Shown here: positions 33,910 to 44,902 of the stretch, in pieces
Numbering within the stretch: position 1 is the stretch's first letter
How the letters are laid out: every line of letters starts with the position of its first letter
From: Streptomyces polyasparticus
GTDB lineage: Bacteria; Actinomycetota; Actinomycetes; Streptomycetales; Streptomycetaceae
Assembly (NCBI RefSeq): GCF_014493765.1
Contig: NZ_JACTVJ010000002.1
Coordinates: 124,001 to 188,000, forward strand
DNA: 64,000 bases
Direction of reading: 5' to 3'
The notes under the pieces: generated by a model
The model's database searches: none
Told to the model about the DNA's origin: nothing
Seen by the model: only the letters and a program-made list of their open reading frames with translations
Position numbers and translations under genes: made by a program

Positions 33910-34368
33910 GTGCACTCCGCAGAATTGACTGGTCTGGTGGACAAGCGCGAGTACGGCGCTGCGCTTGACGCGATCCAGCGGCCGCCCTGCCGTATTGCTG
34001 CCGCCCAAGGGGGTTTCGATGACCTGGTGGCTGCCCTGATCGATCGCGGCGCCGACGTGAACGCTCGCAATGACGACGGAGCCAGTGCTCTTCTTGAGGC
34101 GGCGCGGAATGATCACGGCGGCGCTGTCGGCGTACTTCTGGGTGCCGGCGCAGAAGTGGACAGCGCCGATCGCTGGGGGCATACCGCGTTGATGGTCGCG
34201 GCCGGCTTCGCAAGCGTCGCCGTCCTGCGGCGGCTCGTGATGGCCGGAGCCGATCCGAAGGCTCAGGACAAGCGAGGCCGCAGTGTCGTGAACTATGCGA
34301 TAGAGAGCGACAACCAGGAAGCAATCACATACTTGAGCACGCTGGGCGCCGGAACCACCCGGCTTTGA
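33910..34368 (+). CDS. Ankyrin-repeat protein
   Basis: A 152-aa protein with about three to four ankyrin repeats: FDDLVAALIDRGADVNARND, then ASALLEAARNDHGGAVGVLL (GAGAEVDSADRWG), then HTALMVAAGFASVAVLRRLV (MAGADPKAQDKRG), and a final YAIESDNQEAITYLSTLG. Such repeats mediate protein-protein contact. GTG 33910 behind GGAAGGGGAG is the best start; TTG 33904 is an alternative. It lies 43 bp after the degenerate ATPase-like frame and may be its partner, or may be an immunity or inhibitor protein; function is unknown. Confidence 0.8.
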   Translation: MHSAELTGLVDKREYGAALDAIQRPPCRIAAAQGGFDDLVAALIDRGADVNARNDDGASALLEAARNDHGGAVGVLLGAGAEVDSADRWGHTALMVAAGFASVAVLRRLVMAGADPKAQDKRGRSVVNYAIESDNQEAITYLSTLGAGTTRL

Positions 34369-35043
34369 GCGGGTGCGCGGACGACGGCATCGATGCGAGC
34401 GATCTGCTGTTCGGCGAACCTTCGCGGTCTCTGCGCCGGCTCGGGGTGGTTGGCAGTAGGGATGGCACGCCGGCGATTCGGGCCAGTTGGCCCCATGCCG
34501 GGGCCAGTTGTCTGAGGCATATGTCGGTGCGGCGGGCGTACAAAGGAGGTAGAAGTTCCCCGCCCTGAAGACCGGACGGCGCTTCGTTCCCCCACGGCGC
34601 CTAGGCGCGGAGCGGGCGGGCTTCACGGCAGCGATCCAGCTGCCGGGCGGCGGGCCGCTGCCGCGGGAATGCAGCGGCCCGCACGTTCGGCTTCACGTCC
34701 GAGGCCGCTACCGGGATGTGGGCGCTGTGCGGGGGGCGCCGAAGAAGTTCGAGGGGCAGGGTGGCCGGGCTGCCTGCGCAGGCACGGGTAGGCACATCAC
34801 GGGATCGTGAAGCATTCGGAGGGCTGGGGCACGAGGACTGTTGACAGCAACGCTCAACGAGCCGCGGCCGGTGTCCCGCCCCGGAAAACAGGGCGGGACA
34901 CCGGCCGTTTCAGCGCGTCTCCCGGGGAGTCTCTGGGGAGAATCCATCCCGCCCGGAGAGTGTCCGGGGAGCGCGGGCCCGATCAACAGAGCGACAGTCG
35001 ACACTGTGTAAGACGGATAGAGCTGCAGCTCAGGCGTATTTGA
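34369..35043. other. 675-bp gene-poor region
   Basis: No convincing gene was found. It holds an isolated AAAGGAGGT ribosome-site-like sequence near 34541 with no start codon behind it, and the hairpin at 34866. Base composition is slightly less GC-biased than the flanks, consistent with decayed or acquired DNA. Confidence 0.4.
34866..34906 (-). terminator. Rho-independent-type hairpin downstream of sdaA
   Basis: GGCCGGTGTCCCGCCC (34866-34881) and its exact complement (34891-34906) form a 16-bp stem with a 9-base loop, about 140 bp beyond the sdaA stop on the minus strand. On the plus strand it is followed by GTTT, so it could work in both directions. Confidence 0.75.
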
Positions 35044-36426
<1,383 letters not shown>

Positions 36427-36617
36427 GGTGGCGGACTCCCTTGTCTGCTCGTGGGGTGTACGAGGGGTGCGGTCGTGCGGGGTGGTGCTGCGGTGGTACG
36501 GGGTGCACCAGGGGTGCGTATGTACGGATTGTGTCCGACAGACGAGCCTAACGCGGTCCGGCGCCGGGCTCGTCTGCCGGGAGGTGACCATCAGGTCACA
36601 CCTGAGGGTCCTGAGGG

Positions 36618-38267
36618 TCAGGCCTTGGCGAGCTCACGCTCACCGGCAGCCTCCGGGACAACGGGTTCCTCGGCCGGGGCGTCCAACACCGGGTCCGGAC
36701 CCGGCAGCCCCGCCATGTGGGCCTTGATGCCGGCCCGTACGGCCCAGAAGTAGAAGCCGAGGGCCGAGACGCCGACCAGCGCGATCGCCACGCCGCCCGG
36801 GATCCAGCCGTAGCCGCCGAACTCCTCGCCGCCGATCGCCGAGAGGAAGCCCAGCCACAGCAGGAAGGTGATCAGCCACCAGGCCGGGGCGAACTGCTCG
36901 CGCAGGTTCGCGCCCTTGCGCTTCAGGACCACGGCCGCGATCGGGGCGGCGATCAGCGTGAGGACGACGACCTTGCCGGTGTCCGGCCACTTCGTCCAGT
37001 ACAGGGCGCAGGCCGCGAAGGCGAAGGTCAGCGGGCACAGGATGCGCGCGGCCGGCAGCCGGAACGGACGCGGCAGCTCGGGCTTGGTCTCGCGGAAGAC
37101 ACCGACGGCGATCGGGCCGATGAGGTACGAGACCACCATGGCGGCGGAGACGACCGCGGCCAGGGCCTCCCAGCTGTGGCCCACGGTGAAGAGCAGCACC
37201 AGGGCGAAGGCCAGGTTCAGCCACATCGCGGGACGCGCGTTGCCGTACTTCGGGTGGAACTCGCGGATCTTCTTCGGGAAGAAGCCCGACTGGGCGAGGT
37301 TCGCGGCCATGTACGAGGCCGAGGAGACATTGCCGATGTTGGCACCGGACGGCGAGATGAAGGCGCCGAACTGCAGCATCATCACGACCCAGTGCAGGGC
37401 GAGGATCTTGGCGAGGTCGGCGAACGGCGAGGCGAAGTTGATGCCGTGCCAGCCGCCGTTCGCGGCGAGCTGCTCCGGCGGTACGGCGCCGAGGAAGGCC
37501 ACCTGCAGGGCCAGGTAGATCACGAGGCCGAGCGAGAGCGCGCCGAGCAGAGCGAGCGGGATCGCGCGGCCCGGGTTCTTGGCGGCGCCGCCGAGGTTGA
37601 CCACGGCCTGGAAGCCGTTGAAGGCGAAGACCACACCGGAGGTGGTGACCGCGGTCATCACGGCCGACCAGCCGTTGGGCGCGAAGCCGCCGTGGTCGGT
37701 GAAGTTGGAGGTGTGGAAGCCGGAGGCGATCAGCGCGGCCACGGCGAGCACCGGGATGGCGAACTTCACCAGGGTGAGCATGTTGTTCGCCTTGGCGAGC
37801 ACGGCCACCGACCAGTAGCAGGTCAGCCACAGGACCACGGTCAGGACGAAGGCCATGCCCATGCCGGCGGTGGTCAGACCGCCGTCCTCGACCAGGCCCT
37901 TGGCCCAGCCGAAGTTCCAGGACGCCATGTACTGGGTGGAGGCGATGGACTCGATCGGGATCAGCGCGGCGATCGCGATCCAGCACGCCCAGCCCGTCAT
38001 GAAGCCGAGCACGGGGCCGTGCGAGATCGAGCCGAAGCGCGCCATGGAGCCCGGCAGCGGATAGGCCGCGCCGACCTCCGCGTACGACATGGCGATCATG
38101 CCGATGAAGACGGCGCCGATGACCCAGGCGATGATCGCGGCGGGTCCGGCCACCGACGCCGCGGTGCCCGCGCCGAAGAGCCATCCGGAGCCGAAGATCG
38201 AACCGAGCCCGATCATGATGAGGGCGAAGAGGCTGAGCCCCTTGCGGTTGCCCGCGCTCATATCCAT
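36618..38267 (-). CDS. Amino acid permease, APC superfamily
   Basis: A 549-aa transporter with about 12-14 hydrophobic segments. The N-terminal helix [17 protein letters not shown] contains the G-S/T-G substrate-binding turn of APC transporters, and the conserved [21 protein letters not shown] loop follows helix 6. The C-terminus is a Pro/Glu-rich cytoplasmic tail. ATG 38267 or 38261 may be used. It lies between glyA and sdaA on the same strand but after a terminator, so it is probably transcribed on its own. Substrate is likely an amino acid such as serine or glycine by context only. Confidence 0.9.
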   Translation of the reverse strand: MDMSAGNRKGLSLFALIMIGLGSIFGSGWLFGAGTAASVAGPAAIIAWVIGAVFIGMIAMSYAEVGAAYPLPGSMARFGSISHGPVLGFMTGWACWIAIAALIPIESIASTQYMASWNFGWAKGLVEDGGLTTAGMGMAFVLTVVLWLTCYWSVAVLAKANNMLTLVKFAIPVLAVAALIASGFHTSNFTDHGGFAPNGWSAVMTAVTTSGVVFAFNGFQAVVNLGGAAKNPGRAIPLALLGALSLGLVIYLALQVAFLGAVPPEQLAANGGWHGINFASPFADLAKILALHWVVMMLQFGAFISPSGANIGNVSSASYMAANLAQSGFFPKKIREFHPKYGNARPAMWLNLAFALVLLFTVGHSWEALAAVVSAAMVVSYLIGPIAVGVFRETKPELPRPFRLPAARILCPLTFAFAACALYWTKWPDTGKVVVLTLIAAPIAAVVLKRKGANLREQFAPAWWLITFLLWLGFLSAIGGEEFGGYGWIPGGVAIALVGVSALGFYFWAVRAGIKAHMAGLPGPDPVLDAPAEEPVVPEAAGERELAKA

Positions 38268-38380
38268 GGGTTGCGCACCGTCCTGCTGGATCGTGAAATT
38301 TCCTTATCCCGACCGTATTTGCGCTCATCTGCGGACAGTGCTGCTCTTCGCCCGGTATATGGGGGTCGTAAGTCACGCCA

Positions 38381-38418
38381 AAGGGCCCGGCCTGTGGATA
38401 ACCACAGGCCGGGCCCTT
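38381..38418 (-). terminator. Terminator of the gcvT-gcvH-glyA operon
   Basis: Perfect 17-bp arms (38381-38397, 38402-38418) around an ATAA loop, 14 bp after the glyA stop. Arms start AAGGGCCCGGCC. In either direction the stem is followed by U-poor sequence, as is usual in this genus. Confidence 0.85.
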
Positions 38419-38431
38419 CCGTACGTGCGTT

Positions 38432-39691
38432 TTACAGCGCGGGGTACAGCGGGTGCTTGTCGGCGAGGGCCGACACCCGTGCCTTCAGGGACTCCACGTC
38501 GTACGAAGGCTTCAGCGCCTCGGCGATGACGTCCGCGACCTCACGGAAGTCCTCGGCGTCGAAGCCACGGGTCGCGAGCGCCGGCGTACCGATGCGCAGA
38601 CCCGAGGTCACCATCGGCGGGCGCGGGTCGTTCGGGACCGCGTTGCGGTTGACCGTGATGCCGACCTCGTGGAGCCGGTCCTCGGCCTGCTGGCCGTCGA
38701 GCTCGGAGTCGCGCAGGTCGACGAGGACCAGGTGGACATCCGTACCGCCGGACAGCACGTTGACGCCCGCCGCGCGCGCGTCCTCGGAGGTCAGACGCTC
38801 GGCGAGGATGCGCGCACCCTCGATCGTCCGCTCCTGGCGCTCCTTGAACTCCGCCGAGGCGGCGACCTTGAAGGAGACCGCCTTGGCCGCGATCACGTGC
38901 TCCAGGGGGCCGCCCTGGAAGCCCGGGAAGACCGCCGAGTTGAGCTTCTTCGCGAAGGTCTTGTCGCGCGACAGGATGATGCCGCCGCGCGGACCGCCGA
39001 GGGTCTTGTGCGTGGTGGAGGTGACCACGTCCGCGAACGGGACGGGGTTGGGGTGCAGACCCGCCGCCACCAGACCGGCGAAGTGCGCCATGTCGACCCA
39101 GAGCAGCGCCTCGACCTCGTCCGCGATCCGGCGGAACTCGGCGAAGTCCAGGTGACGCGGGTACGCCGACCAGCCGGCGATGATCACCTTCGGGCGGTGC
39201 TCCTTGGCGAGCCGCTCGACCTCGGCCATGTCGACCAGGCCGGCGTCGTCCACGTGGTACGGGACCACGTTGAACTGCTTGCCGGAGAAGTTCAGGCGCA
39301 TGCCGTGGGTCAGGTGACCGCCGTGCGCCAGGTCCAGGCCGAGGATCGTGTCGCCGGGCGAGGCGATCGCGAACAGCGCGGCCTGGTTGGCCGAGGCGCC
39401 CGAGTGCGGCTGCACATTGGCGTACTCGGCGCCGAACAGCTCCTTCACACGGTCGATCGCGATCTGCTCGGCGACGTCCACGTGCTCGCAGCCGCCGTAG
39501 TAGCGGCGGCCCGGGTAGCCCTCGGCGTACTTGTTGGTGAGGACCGAGCCCTGCGCCTCCATGACCGCGACCGGAGCGAAGTTCTCCGAGGCGATCATCT
39601 CCAGCGTGGACTGCTGGCGCTTCAGCTCGGCGTCGACCGCGGCGGCGATGTCCGGGTCGAGCTCATGCAGCGAGGTGTTCAGAGAAGACAT
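38432..39691 (-). CDS. glyA: Serine hydroxymethyltransferase
   Basis: A 419-aa PLP enzyme interconverting serine and glycine with tetrahydrofolate. PLP Lys229 is in [25 protein letters not shown] and [15 protein letters not shown] near the N-terminus are diagnostic. It is the last gene of the riboswitch-controlled operon, 12 bp after gcvH, and would use the methylene-tetrahydrofolate made by the glycine cleavage system to turn a second glycine into serine. Confidence 0.96.
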   Translation of the reverse strand: MSSLNTSLHELDPDIAAAVDAELKRQQSTLEMIASENFAPVAVMEAQGSVLTNKYAEGYPGRRYYGGCEHVDVAEQIAIDRVKELFGAEYANVQPHSGASANQAALFAIASPGDTILGLDLAHGGHLTHGMRLNFSGKQFNVVPYHVDDAGLVDMAEVERLAKEHRPKVIIAGWSAYPRHLDFAEFRRIADEVEALLWVDMAHFAGLVAAGLHPNPVPFADVVTSTTHKTLGGPRGGIILSRDKTFAKKLNSAVFPGFQGGPLEHVIAAKAVSFKVAASAEFKERQERTIEGARILAERLTSEDARAAGVNVLSGGTDVHLVLVDLRDSELDGQQAEDRLHEVGITVNRNAVPNDPRPPMVTSGLRIGTPALATRGFDAEDFREVADVIAEALKPSYDVESLKARVSALADKHPLYPAL

Positions 39692-39703
39692 ACGTGCAGC
39701 GCC

Positions 39704-40081
39704 TCAGCTTCCGGAGAACTCGGTGTACTCGTCGGCGGACATCAGGCCGTCCTGCTCGGCGGTGACGCGCACCTTGAACAGCCAACCGCCCTCGAACGGG
39801 GCCGAGTTGACGAGTCCCGGGTCGTCCACGACGTCCTGGTTGGCCTCGACGACCTCGCCGCTGACCGGGGCGTACAGCTCGGAGACCGACTTGGTCGACT
39901 CCAGCTCGCCACAGGACTCACCGGCGGTGACGGTGTCACCGACCTCGGGGAGCTGCACGAAGACCACGTCGCCGAGCGCGTTCGCCGCGTGCTCCGTGAT
40001 GCCGACCGTCGCCACGCCGTCCTCGGCGGCCGACAGCCACTCGTGCTCCTTGCTGTACCGCAGTTCCTTGGGGTTGCTCAT
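39704..40081 (-). CDS. gcvH: Glycine cleavage system H protein
   Basis: A 125-aa lipoyl-carrier protein that shuttles the aminomethyl group between P, T and L proteins. The lipoylated Lys64 is in [21 protein letters not shown] at the N-terminus is typical. It sits 74 bp after gcvT and 12 bp before glyA in the riboswitch operon. Confidence 0.96.
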   Translation of the reverse strand: MSNPKELRYSKEHEWLSAAEDGVATVGITEHAANALGDVVFVQLPEVGDTVTAGESCGELESTKSVSELYAPVSGEVVEANQDVVDDPGLVNSAPFEGGWLFKVRVTAEQDGLMSADEYTEFSGS

Positions 40082-40155
40082 GGCCTGAATTCTCCTGTAC
40101 GCGAGAAAGTGCTGGGGATGAGGGGTTACGGAGTTGCCGCAGAGGCTTGTGTGGC

Positions 40156-41271
40156 TTACTTCTGGCGCTTGTAGAACGGCAGGGCGACGACCTCGTACGG
40201 CTCGTGCGTGCCGCGGATGTCCACGCCCACGCCCTTTGTACCGGGCTCGGCGTGCGCGGCGTCCACGTACGCCATGGCGATCGGCTTGCCGAGCGTCGGG
40301 GACGGGGCGCCGGAGGTGACGGAGCCGATGACCTCGCCGTCGGCGACGACCTGCATCTCGGCGCGCGGGACGCGGCGGCCCTCGGCGATCAGGCCGACGA
40401 GCTTGCGCGGCGGGTTCTGCTCGGCGCGCTCGGCGGCCGCCTGCAGCGCCTCGCGGCCCACGAAGTCGCCCTCCTTCTCGAACTTCACGACCCGGCCCAG
40501 ACCCGCGTCGAACGGGGTCAGCGAGGTGGTCAGCTCATGCCCGTACAGCGGCATGCCCGCCTCAAGGCGCAGGGTGTCGCGGCAGGACAGACCGCACGGG
40601 ACCAGGCCGTACTCCTGGCCCGCCTCGGTCAGCGCCGTCCAGACCGTCTCGGCGTGCTCGGGCTTGAGGAAGAGCTCGAAGCCGTCCTCACCGGTGTAGC
40701 CGGTACGGGCGATCAGCGCGGGGACACCGGCGACGGTGCCCGGCAGACCGGCGTAGTACTTCAGGCCGTCGAGGTCGGCGTCGGTGATCGCCTTGAGGAT
40801 CGCGGGGGAGTGCGGTCCCTGCACGGCGAGCAGCGCGTACGCGTCGCGGTCGTCGCGGACGACGGCGTCGAAGCCGGCCTGGCGCTCGGTCAGGGCGTCG
40901 AGCACGACCTGCGCGTTGGAGGCGTTGGCGACGACCATGTACTCCTGGTCGGCGAGGCGGTAGACGATCAGGTCGTCGAGGATGCCGCCGTCGGCCTGGC
41001 AGATCATGGTGTAGCGGGCGCGGCCGACACCGATCGAGCCCATGTTGCCGACCAGGGCGTAGTCGAGCAGCTTGGCGGCCTCGGGTCCGGTGACCGCGAT
41101 CTCGCCCATGTGGGAGAGGTCGAAGAGACCGGCCTTGGTGCGTACGGCGTTGTGCTCGTCGCGCTCGCTGCCGTACCGCAGCGGCATGTCCCAGCCGGCG
41201 AAGTCGGTCATCGTGGCGCCGAGCGACCGGTGCAGGGCGTCGAGGGCGGTGAGGCGGGGGGCGTTGCTCAT
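40156..41271 (-). CDS. gcvT: Glycine cleavage system aminomethyltransferase T protein
   Basis: A 371-aa folate-binding enzyme that releases ammonia and makes methylene-tetrahydrofolate from the H-protein intermediate. Motifs: [10 protein letters not shown] near residue 50, [13 protein letters not shown] (folate site), [24 protein letters not shown] 41271 was chosen because the upstream in-frame codons run into the riboswitch. It is the first gene of the operon; the P protein (gcvP) is not in this window. Confidence 0.95.
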   Translation of the reverse strand: MSNAPRLTALDALHRSLGATMTDFAGWDMPLRYGSERDEHNAVRTKAGLFDLSHMGEIAVTGPEAAKLLDYALVGNMGSIGVGRARYTMICQADGGILDDLIVYRLADQEYMVVANASNAQVVLDALTERQAGFDAVVRDDRDAYALLAVQGPHSPAILKAITDADLDGLKYYAGLPGTVAGVPALIARTGYTGEDGFELFLKPEHAETVWTALTEAGQEYGLVPCGLSCRDTLRLEAGMPLYGHELTTSLTPFDAGLGRVVKFEKEGDFVGREALQAAAERAEQNPPRKLVGLIAEGRRVPRAEMQVVADGEVIGSVTSGAPSPTLGKPIAMAYVDAAHAEPGTKGVGVDIRGTHEPYEVVALPFYKRQK

Positions 41272-41311
41272 CAGAAGGGCTCCCAGGGCATGACTGGTGA
41301 GGATGATCCTC

Positions 41312-41517
41312 CCCATCTGTCATAAACCTGAGAGGTTCACCACGCTCCCGCGTGACGCGGGATGCGGCTTGCACCTTGGGTGGAACCGCGGGCCCGGAGG
41401 GCGACGGTTCGCTTTTCAGAGTTGCCTCGTCCACGCGGTGCGGGGCCTGAGAGATTCAAGGGAGGGGCTTGCTCCTTCGGCGCCCGGACACATGCTGTCC
41501 AGGACTCTCCCGCGTGG
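41312..41517 (-). promoter_or_regulatory. Tandem glycine riboswitch
   Basis: On the minus strand, upstream of gcvT, two glycine aptamers are readable. The first begins GCGGGAGAGTCCTGGACAGC (near 41512) and closes with GAATCTCTCAGGC (near 41448). The second starts near ACTCTGAAAAGCGAACCGTC and closes with TGAACCTCTCAGG (near 41330). GCCGAAGGAGCAAGC and CACCCAAGGTGCAAGCC are the aptamer core pieces. Such tandem aptamers turn on glycine cleavage genes when glycine is high. Confidence 0.93.
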
Positions 41518-41774
41518 CTTCGAACGGCCTGTATGCAGTTGGCGCGCACATCATTGCACGTCCACCGGCGCCCGTACGACGGATGTGAGGAGCCGCTCGC
41601 GAAGCGGATGCGGAATGAGGTCGTGGCAAAGCCGGTTCACGCGTATTACCGACTCTTTACACTCGGAGGGCAGAGTGCGAGGACTGCCTCTCGGCCCCGA
41701 TGGAGTCGGCTGGGAAGGGATAACCGGATCCGTGGAGGGCAGGCCCCAGTCGACCGAGGGGGAGGACGATCACC

Positions 41775-42464
41775 GTGCAGCACAGCAGCGCTTACGTCAG
41801 CAATGGCGTGGCGATTCCGCAGCAGGCAGGACCGGCCAGACGGCTCGCCGTCGTACGCGAGGACGGGCGGGCCGCCGTACGCGACGGTGAGCGGGCCGTC
41901 GTCCGCGACCTGCGCGGCAGGACCGGCCCCGATCGGCTGCTCTTCGGCCCCGGTGACCTGGTCGTCGTCTCCGGTCTGCCAGGCAGCGGCAAGACCACCC
42001 TGATCCAGCGCGCGGTGCGCGCACCCCGCCTCGACTCCCAGGACTCCCGCGACCGCTGGGCCGGCTTCATGCCGCGCTTCCTGCCGTACGCGGTCTACCG
42101 GCCCCTGGTGCGGATCGCCCACTACGCCCGCCTGCGCCGCACCCTGCGCTCCGGTGCCGAGGCCGTCGTGCACGACTGCGGCACCCAGGCCTGGGTCCGG
42201 CGCTGGCTCTCCCGCGAGGCCCGACGCCGCGGCACCTCGCTGCACCTGCTGCTGCTCGACGTCGAACCCTCCACGGCCCTGGCCGGCCAGCGTGACCGCG
42301 GCCGCGGGGTCTCCCGCTACGCCTTCACGCGCCACCGCGGCGCGGTGGGCCGCCTGGTCCGCGACGCCGAGAAGGGAGAGCTGCCGCCGGGGTGCGCCTC
42401 GGTGGTGCTGCTCGACCGGGAGTCGGCCGGCGGTCTGGATGTGGTGGGGTTCCGTACGGCCTGA
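41775..42464 (+). CDS. P-loop ATP-binding protein of unknown role
   Basis: A 229-aa cytoplasmic protein with Walker A GLPGSGKTT (67-75) and a nucleoside-kinase-like arrangement: VVHDCGTQAWVRRWLSREARRRG and HLLLLDVEPSTALAGQRDRGRGVSRYAFTRH. It resembles the AAA_33/zeta-toxin-like small kinases by layout, but no substrate is evident. The GTG start follows GGGAGGAC. It is divergent from the riboswitch and followed by a 28-bp perfect hairpin. Confidence 0.75.
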   Translation: MQHSSAYVSNGVAIPQQAGPARRLAVVREDGRAAVRDGERAVVRDLRGRTGPDRLLFGPGDLVVVSGLPGSGKTTLIQRAVRAPRLDSQDSRDRWAGFMPRFLPYAVYRPLVRIAHYARLRRTLRSGAEAVVHDCGTQAWVRRWLSREARRRGTSLHLLLLDVEPSTALAGQRDRGRGVSRYAFTRHRGAVGRLVRDAEKGELPPGCASVVLLDRESAGGLDVVGFRTA

Positions 42465-42471
42465 ATCCTTG

Positions 42472-42531
42472 CCTCAACACAGCGCACCCCGCCCCGCCTT
42501 GAGAGGCGGGGCGGGGTGCGCTGTGTTGAGG
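42472..42531. terminator. Bidirectional terminator with a 28-bp perfect stem
   Basis: Arms 42472-42499 and 42504-42531 are exact complements around a TGAG loop. The stem is unusually long for this genome and separates two convergent genes, 7 bp after one stop and 1 bp from the other. Confidence 0.9.
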
Positions 42532-42532
42532 G

Positions 42533-43282
42533 CTACTTGCCGAACGGCATCGGCAGCGGAAGCGGCAGACCACCCGTCGGCAGACCGGTGGGCAGACCGC
42601 CCGTGGGCAGGCCCGGAACGGGCAGCGGCAGCGGCAGCGGGAGCTGCGGCAGACCGCCCGTCGGCAGACCGGCCGGCGGGGTGCCGGGCTTGAGGAGTGC
42701 GTCCGTCAGACCGGGAAGCAGCGCCGTGACGTTGCCGAGCCCGAGCTGCCCGAGGAGCGGGCCGAGCCCGACCGTGACGAGGAGCTCGACGACCACCTTG
42801 GTCGCGACCTCCACGGAGGCGCCCAGCTTCACCAGGTCACCCTTGGCGGCCGCGTCCAGGATGACCTTGACCTCGGCCTCCAGCTTCTTCTTGGCGTCCG
42901 CGAGCGCGGCCTCCTTGTCCAGCTTCTTGGGCGCATCGCCGGGCACCGGCGGCTCCGGGGCCTGCTCCTTGGCCGGCTTCGCCTGGGCCTCGGCGGGCGC
43001 GTCGACCTTCTTCGTCGCCGCGATCAGCTCCATGACCGCCTTGTCGACAGCGAGCCGCTGGGCCTCGTCGTACGTGCCCTCGGCGCCGCTCCTGGCGGCC
43101 TCGTCGATCGCCGCGTACAGCTTGTCGAGGCTGCGCTCGACCTGCAGCTCCTCGTCGGTGTCGATACGGACGTTGGCGACCGGCGCGGCTTCGGAAGCGA
43201 AGACGGGGGCCGCGCCGGCGACGGTGCCGGCGGAGAGGGCGACGGTGACGGCGAGCGCGGTGACGGTTCTGTTGAGTCGCAT
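42533..43282 (-). CDS. Secreted protein with helical domain and Pro/Leu-rich C-terminus
   Basis: A 249-aa exported protein. The signal peptide (VTALAVTVALSAGTVAGAAP) ends near residue 30; a helical, charged region (about 40-160) includes DEELQVERSLDKLYAAIDEAA and KKLDKEAALADAKKKLEAEV; the last 50 residues are LPTGGLPLPLP-type repeats. No sorting signal or transmembrane anchor is seen. It has the same architecture as the next gene (signal, helices, Pro-rich repeats), so they may be paralogues or work together at the cell wall. Function unknown. Confidence 0.75.
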   Translation of the reverse strand: MRLNRTVTALAVTVALSAGTVAGAAPVFASEAAPVANVRIDTDEELQVERSLDKLYAAIDEAARSGAEGTYDEAQRLAVDKAVMELIAATKKVDAPAEAQAKPAKEQAPEPPVPGDAPKKLDKEAALADAKKKLEAEVKVILDAAAKGDLVKLGASVEVATKVVVELLVTVGLGPLLGQLGLGNVTALLPGLTDALLKPGTPPAGLPTGGLPQLPLPLPLPVPGLPTGGLPTGLPTGGLPLPLPMPFGK

Positions 43283-43399
43283 GGGGAGTGTGCCTTTCAG
43301 GGGTGAGCGGGGATCTTCAGTGGGGTGAGCGGAGGGAACAAGCAGGAGCGCGGCCCCGGCAGGACCGGCCTGAACGGGCCGGCCGGGACCGCACCCGGA

Positions 43400-44605
43400 T
43401 CACGGGAACTTCGGCAGCCCGCCGAACGGCGACGGCGGGAAGAGGGGCAGCCCGGGGATCGCGGCGGGAGCGGGCGGGAAGGCCGGGAGGCCGGGGATCG
43501 CGGCGGGGGCGGGCGGCAGCGAGGGCAGCCCGGGGATCGCGGCCGGCGGGGCGGGCGGGAACCCGGGGAACGCGGCGGGGGAGGCGGTCGGCGCCGGCGG
43601 CCAGCCGGGGATCGCGGCCGGCGGGGTGGCCGGGGCGGCCGGCCAGGCGGGGATCGCGGCCGGTGAGGTGGTCGGTGCCGGCGGCCAGCCCGGGATCGTG
43701 GGCGGTGTGGTCGGCAGGGACGGCACGGGCGGCGGCAGCACCGGCGGTACGGACGGCTGCGCCGGAGCGGAGGGGTCGGCCGAGGTGTCGCCCTCGTCCG
43801 GTGTCGCACCCGTCTCGTCGGTCGGCTCGGTCTCGTCGGTCGGCTCGGTCTCTTCGGTCGCACCGACGTCTTCGGTCTCGTCCGTCTCGTCCGCCGAGTC
43901 GGTCGAGTCGGTCGAGTCCGTCGGATCGGTCCCGTCCGACTCCGCCGTCGCGTCGAGGTCCGGCTCCGGCGGCGGGGGCAGCTGGTCGAGGAACGAGCCC
44001 AGGCCCGCGGCCTGCAGCAGATCGTCGGTGAGCTTCGGGATCTTCGTCTTGGCGTCCGCCGCGGTGAGGGCATCACCGTTCAGGGCGGCCTCCTGCAGCC
44101 GCTGGATCTCCTTCTTGAGCTTGATCCGCGCGGGCCCGACCGGCCAGTCGTCGGCCTCCTTGCCGCCCGTGTCCTCACCGAGCACGGTCTCGATCTCGCG
44201 GTCGATCTCCGCCATCCAGAAGGGATCGACCGCCCCGAGGCTGGTGAGCCAGGAGTTGCTCAGGCCGTCCACGGCCTCCATCAGGTCCTCGAGATCGCGC
44301 GGCGCCGAGGGCACCTCCGGCACGTCCGGTGCGGCGGGCCCGACGGGCTGCCGAGGCTTCTCCGGCATCCCCGGCCGCTCGGGCAGCGAAGGAAGCGAGG
44401 GATTCCTGGGCATGTCGGGGCGTGCGGGAATCGCGGGCGAACCGGCGGAGGGCGGCGGGTCCTCCTGGCCCGTCAGGGGCCCGGAGGCCTGGGCCACCGC
44501 ACTGCCCGGCAGCCCGAGCGCCAGCGCACAGGCACAAGCGCCGACCGCCAGCGGCAGCGTCCCGCGCCATCCGCGCGGTGCCTTCTTGGCCCGGTGCGCC
44601 GTCAT
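43400..44605 (-). CDS. Secreted protein with Pro-rich repeats (IPGLP/IPGWP type)
   Basis: A 401-aa exported protein from ATG 44605 (GTG 44623 would add six residues). The signal peptide ends near AQA. A Pro-rich spacer is followed by a helical region (about 95-195, LEDLMEAVDGLSNSWLTSLG), an acidic Asp/Glu/Thr/Ser stretch, and about 120 residues of AAIPGLPxxPPAP-like repeats. No anchor is visible. It is transcribed towards the related secreted protein 117 bp downstream. The Pro-rich repeat could span the cell wall. No function is known. Confidence 0.72.
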   Translation of the reverse strand: MTAHRAKKAPRGWRGTLPLAVGACACALALGLPGSAVAQASGPLTGQEDPPPSAGSPAIPARPDMPRNPSLPSLPERPGMPEKPRQPVGPAAPDVPEVPSAPRDLEDLMEAVDGLSNSWLTSLGAVDPFWMAEIDREIETVLGEDTGGKEADDWPVGPARIKLKKEIQRLQEAALNGDALTAADAKTKIPKLTDDLLQAAGLGSFLDQLPPPPEPDLDATAESDGTDPTDSTDSTDSADETDETEDVGATEETEPTDETEPTDETGATPDEGDTSADPSAPAQPSVPPVLPPPVPSLPTTPPTIPGWPPAPTTSPAAIPAWPAAPATPPAAIPGWPPAPTASPAAFPGFPPAPPAAIPGLPSLPPAPAAIPGLPAFPPAPAAIPGLPLFPPSPFGGLPKFP

Positions 44606-44776
44606 GGAAAGTCCTCTCGACACTGGTCGCCGGAGGCCCGGCGCTTGTTACGGCCACCCTTGAAGCGGCGTACACGCACCGCAACCAGACGGGAGCGCAG
44701 CGTGGCCATCCGGGTGTACGGGGCGGCCGGGTGGGCTACGGCGTTAGGGTCGAGGCCGCGCGTGCGGCGGTGTTCC

Positions 44777-44885
44777 GGAGTCGTACGCGAGACGTACCGG
44801 GAAGCCGTACGCGCGAGGTGTGCAGGGAAGCCGTACGCGCGGGGCGTGCCGAGGAGCCGTACGCGCGGGGCGTACACAGGAAGTG
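44777..44885 (+). repeat. 26-bp tandem repeats with CGTACG palindromes upstream of the first SseB gene
   Basis: Units GGAAGCCGTACGCGCGGGGCG plus a short variable end begin at 44777, 44800, 44826, 44853 and 44879 (spacing 23-27 bp). Each full unit carries the CGTACG palindrome. The array ends 18 bp before the SseB start, so it forms its leader or operator. Confidence 0.75.
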
Positions 44886-44902
44886 AGCAGGTGGGGCGGA
44901 CG

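Noticed and set aside
34541-34620. Gene start after the AAAGGAGGT sequence
   Set aside because: No start codon lies at a suitable distance and the following frames are short and lack similarity to known proteins.
34615-34760. Possible remnant of a conserved hypothetical gene (reads AIQLPGGGPLP and HVRLHVRGR)
   Set aside because: The resemblance to known C-termini is too weak and short to support a pseudogene call.
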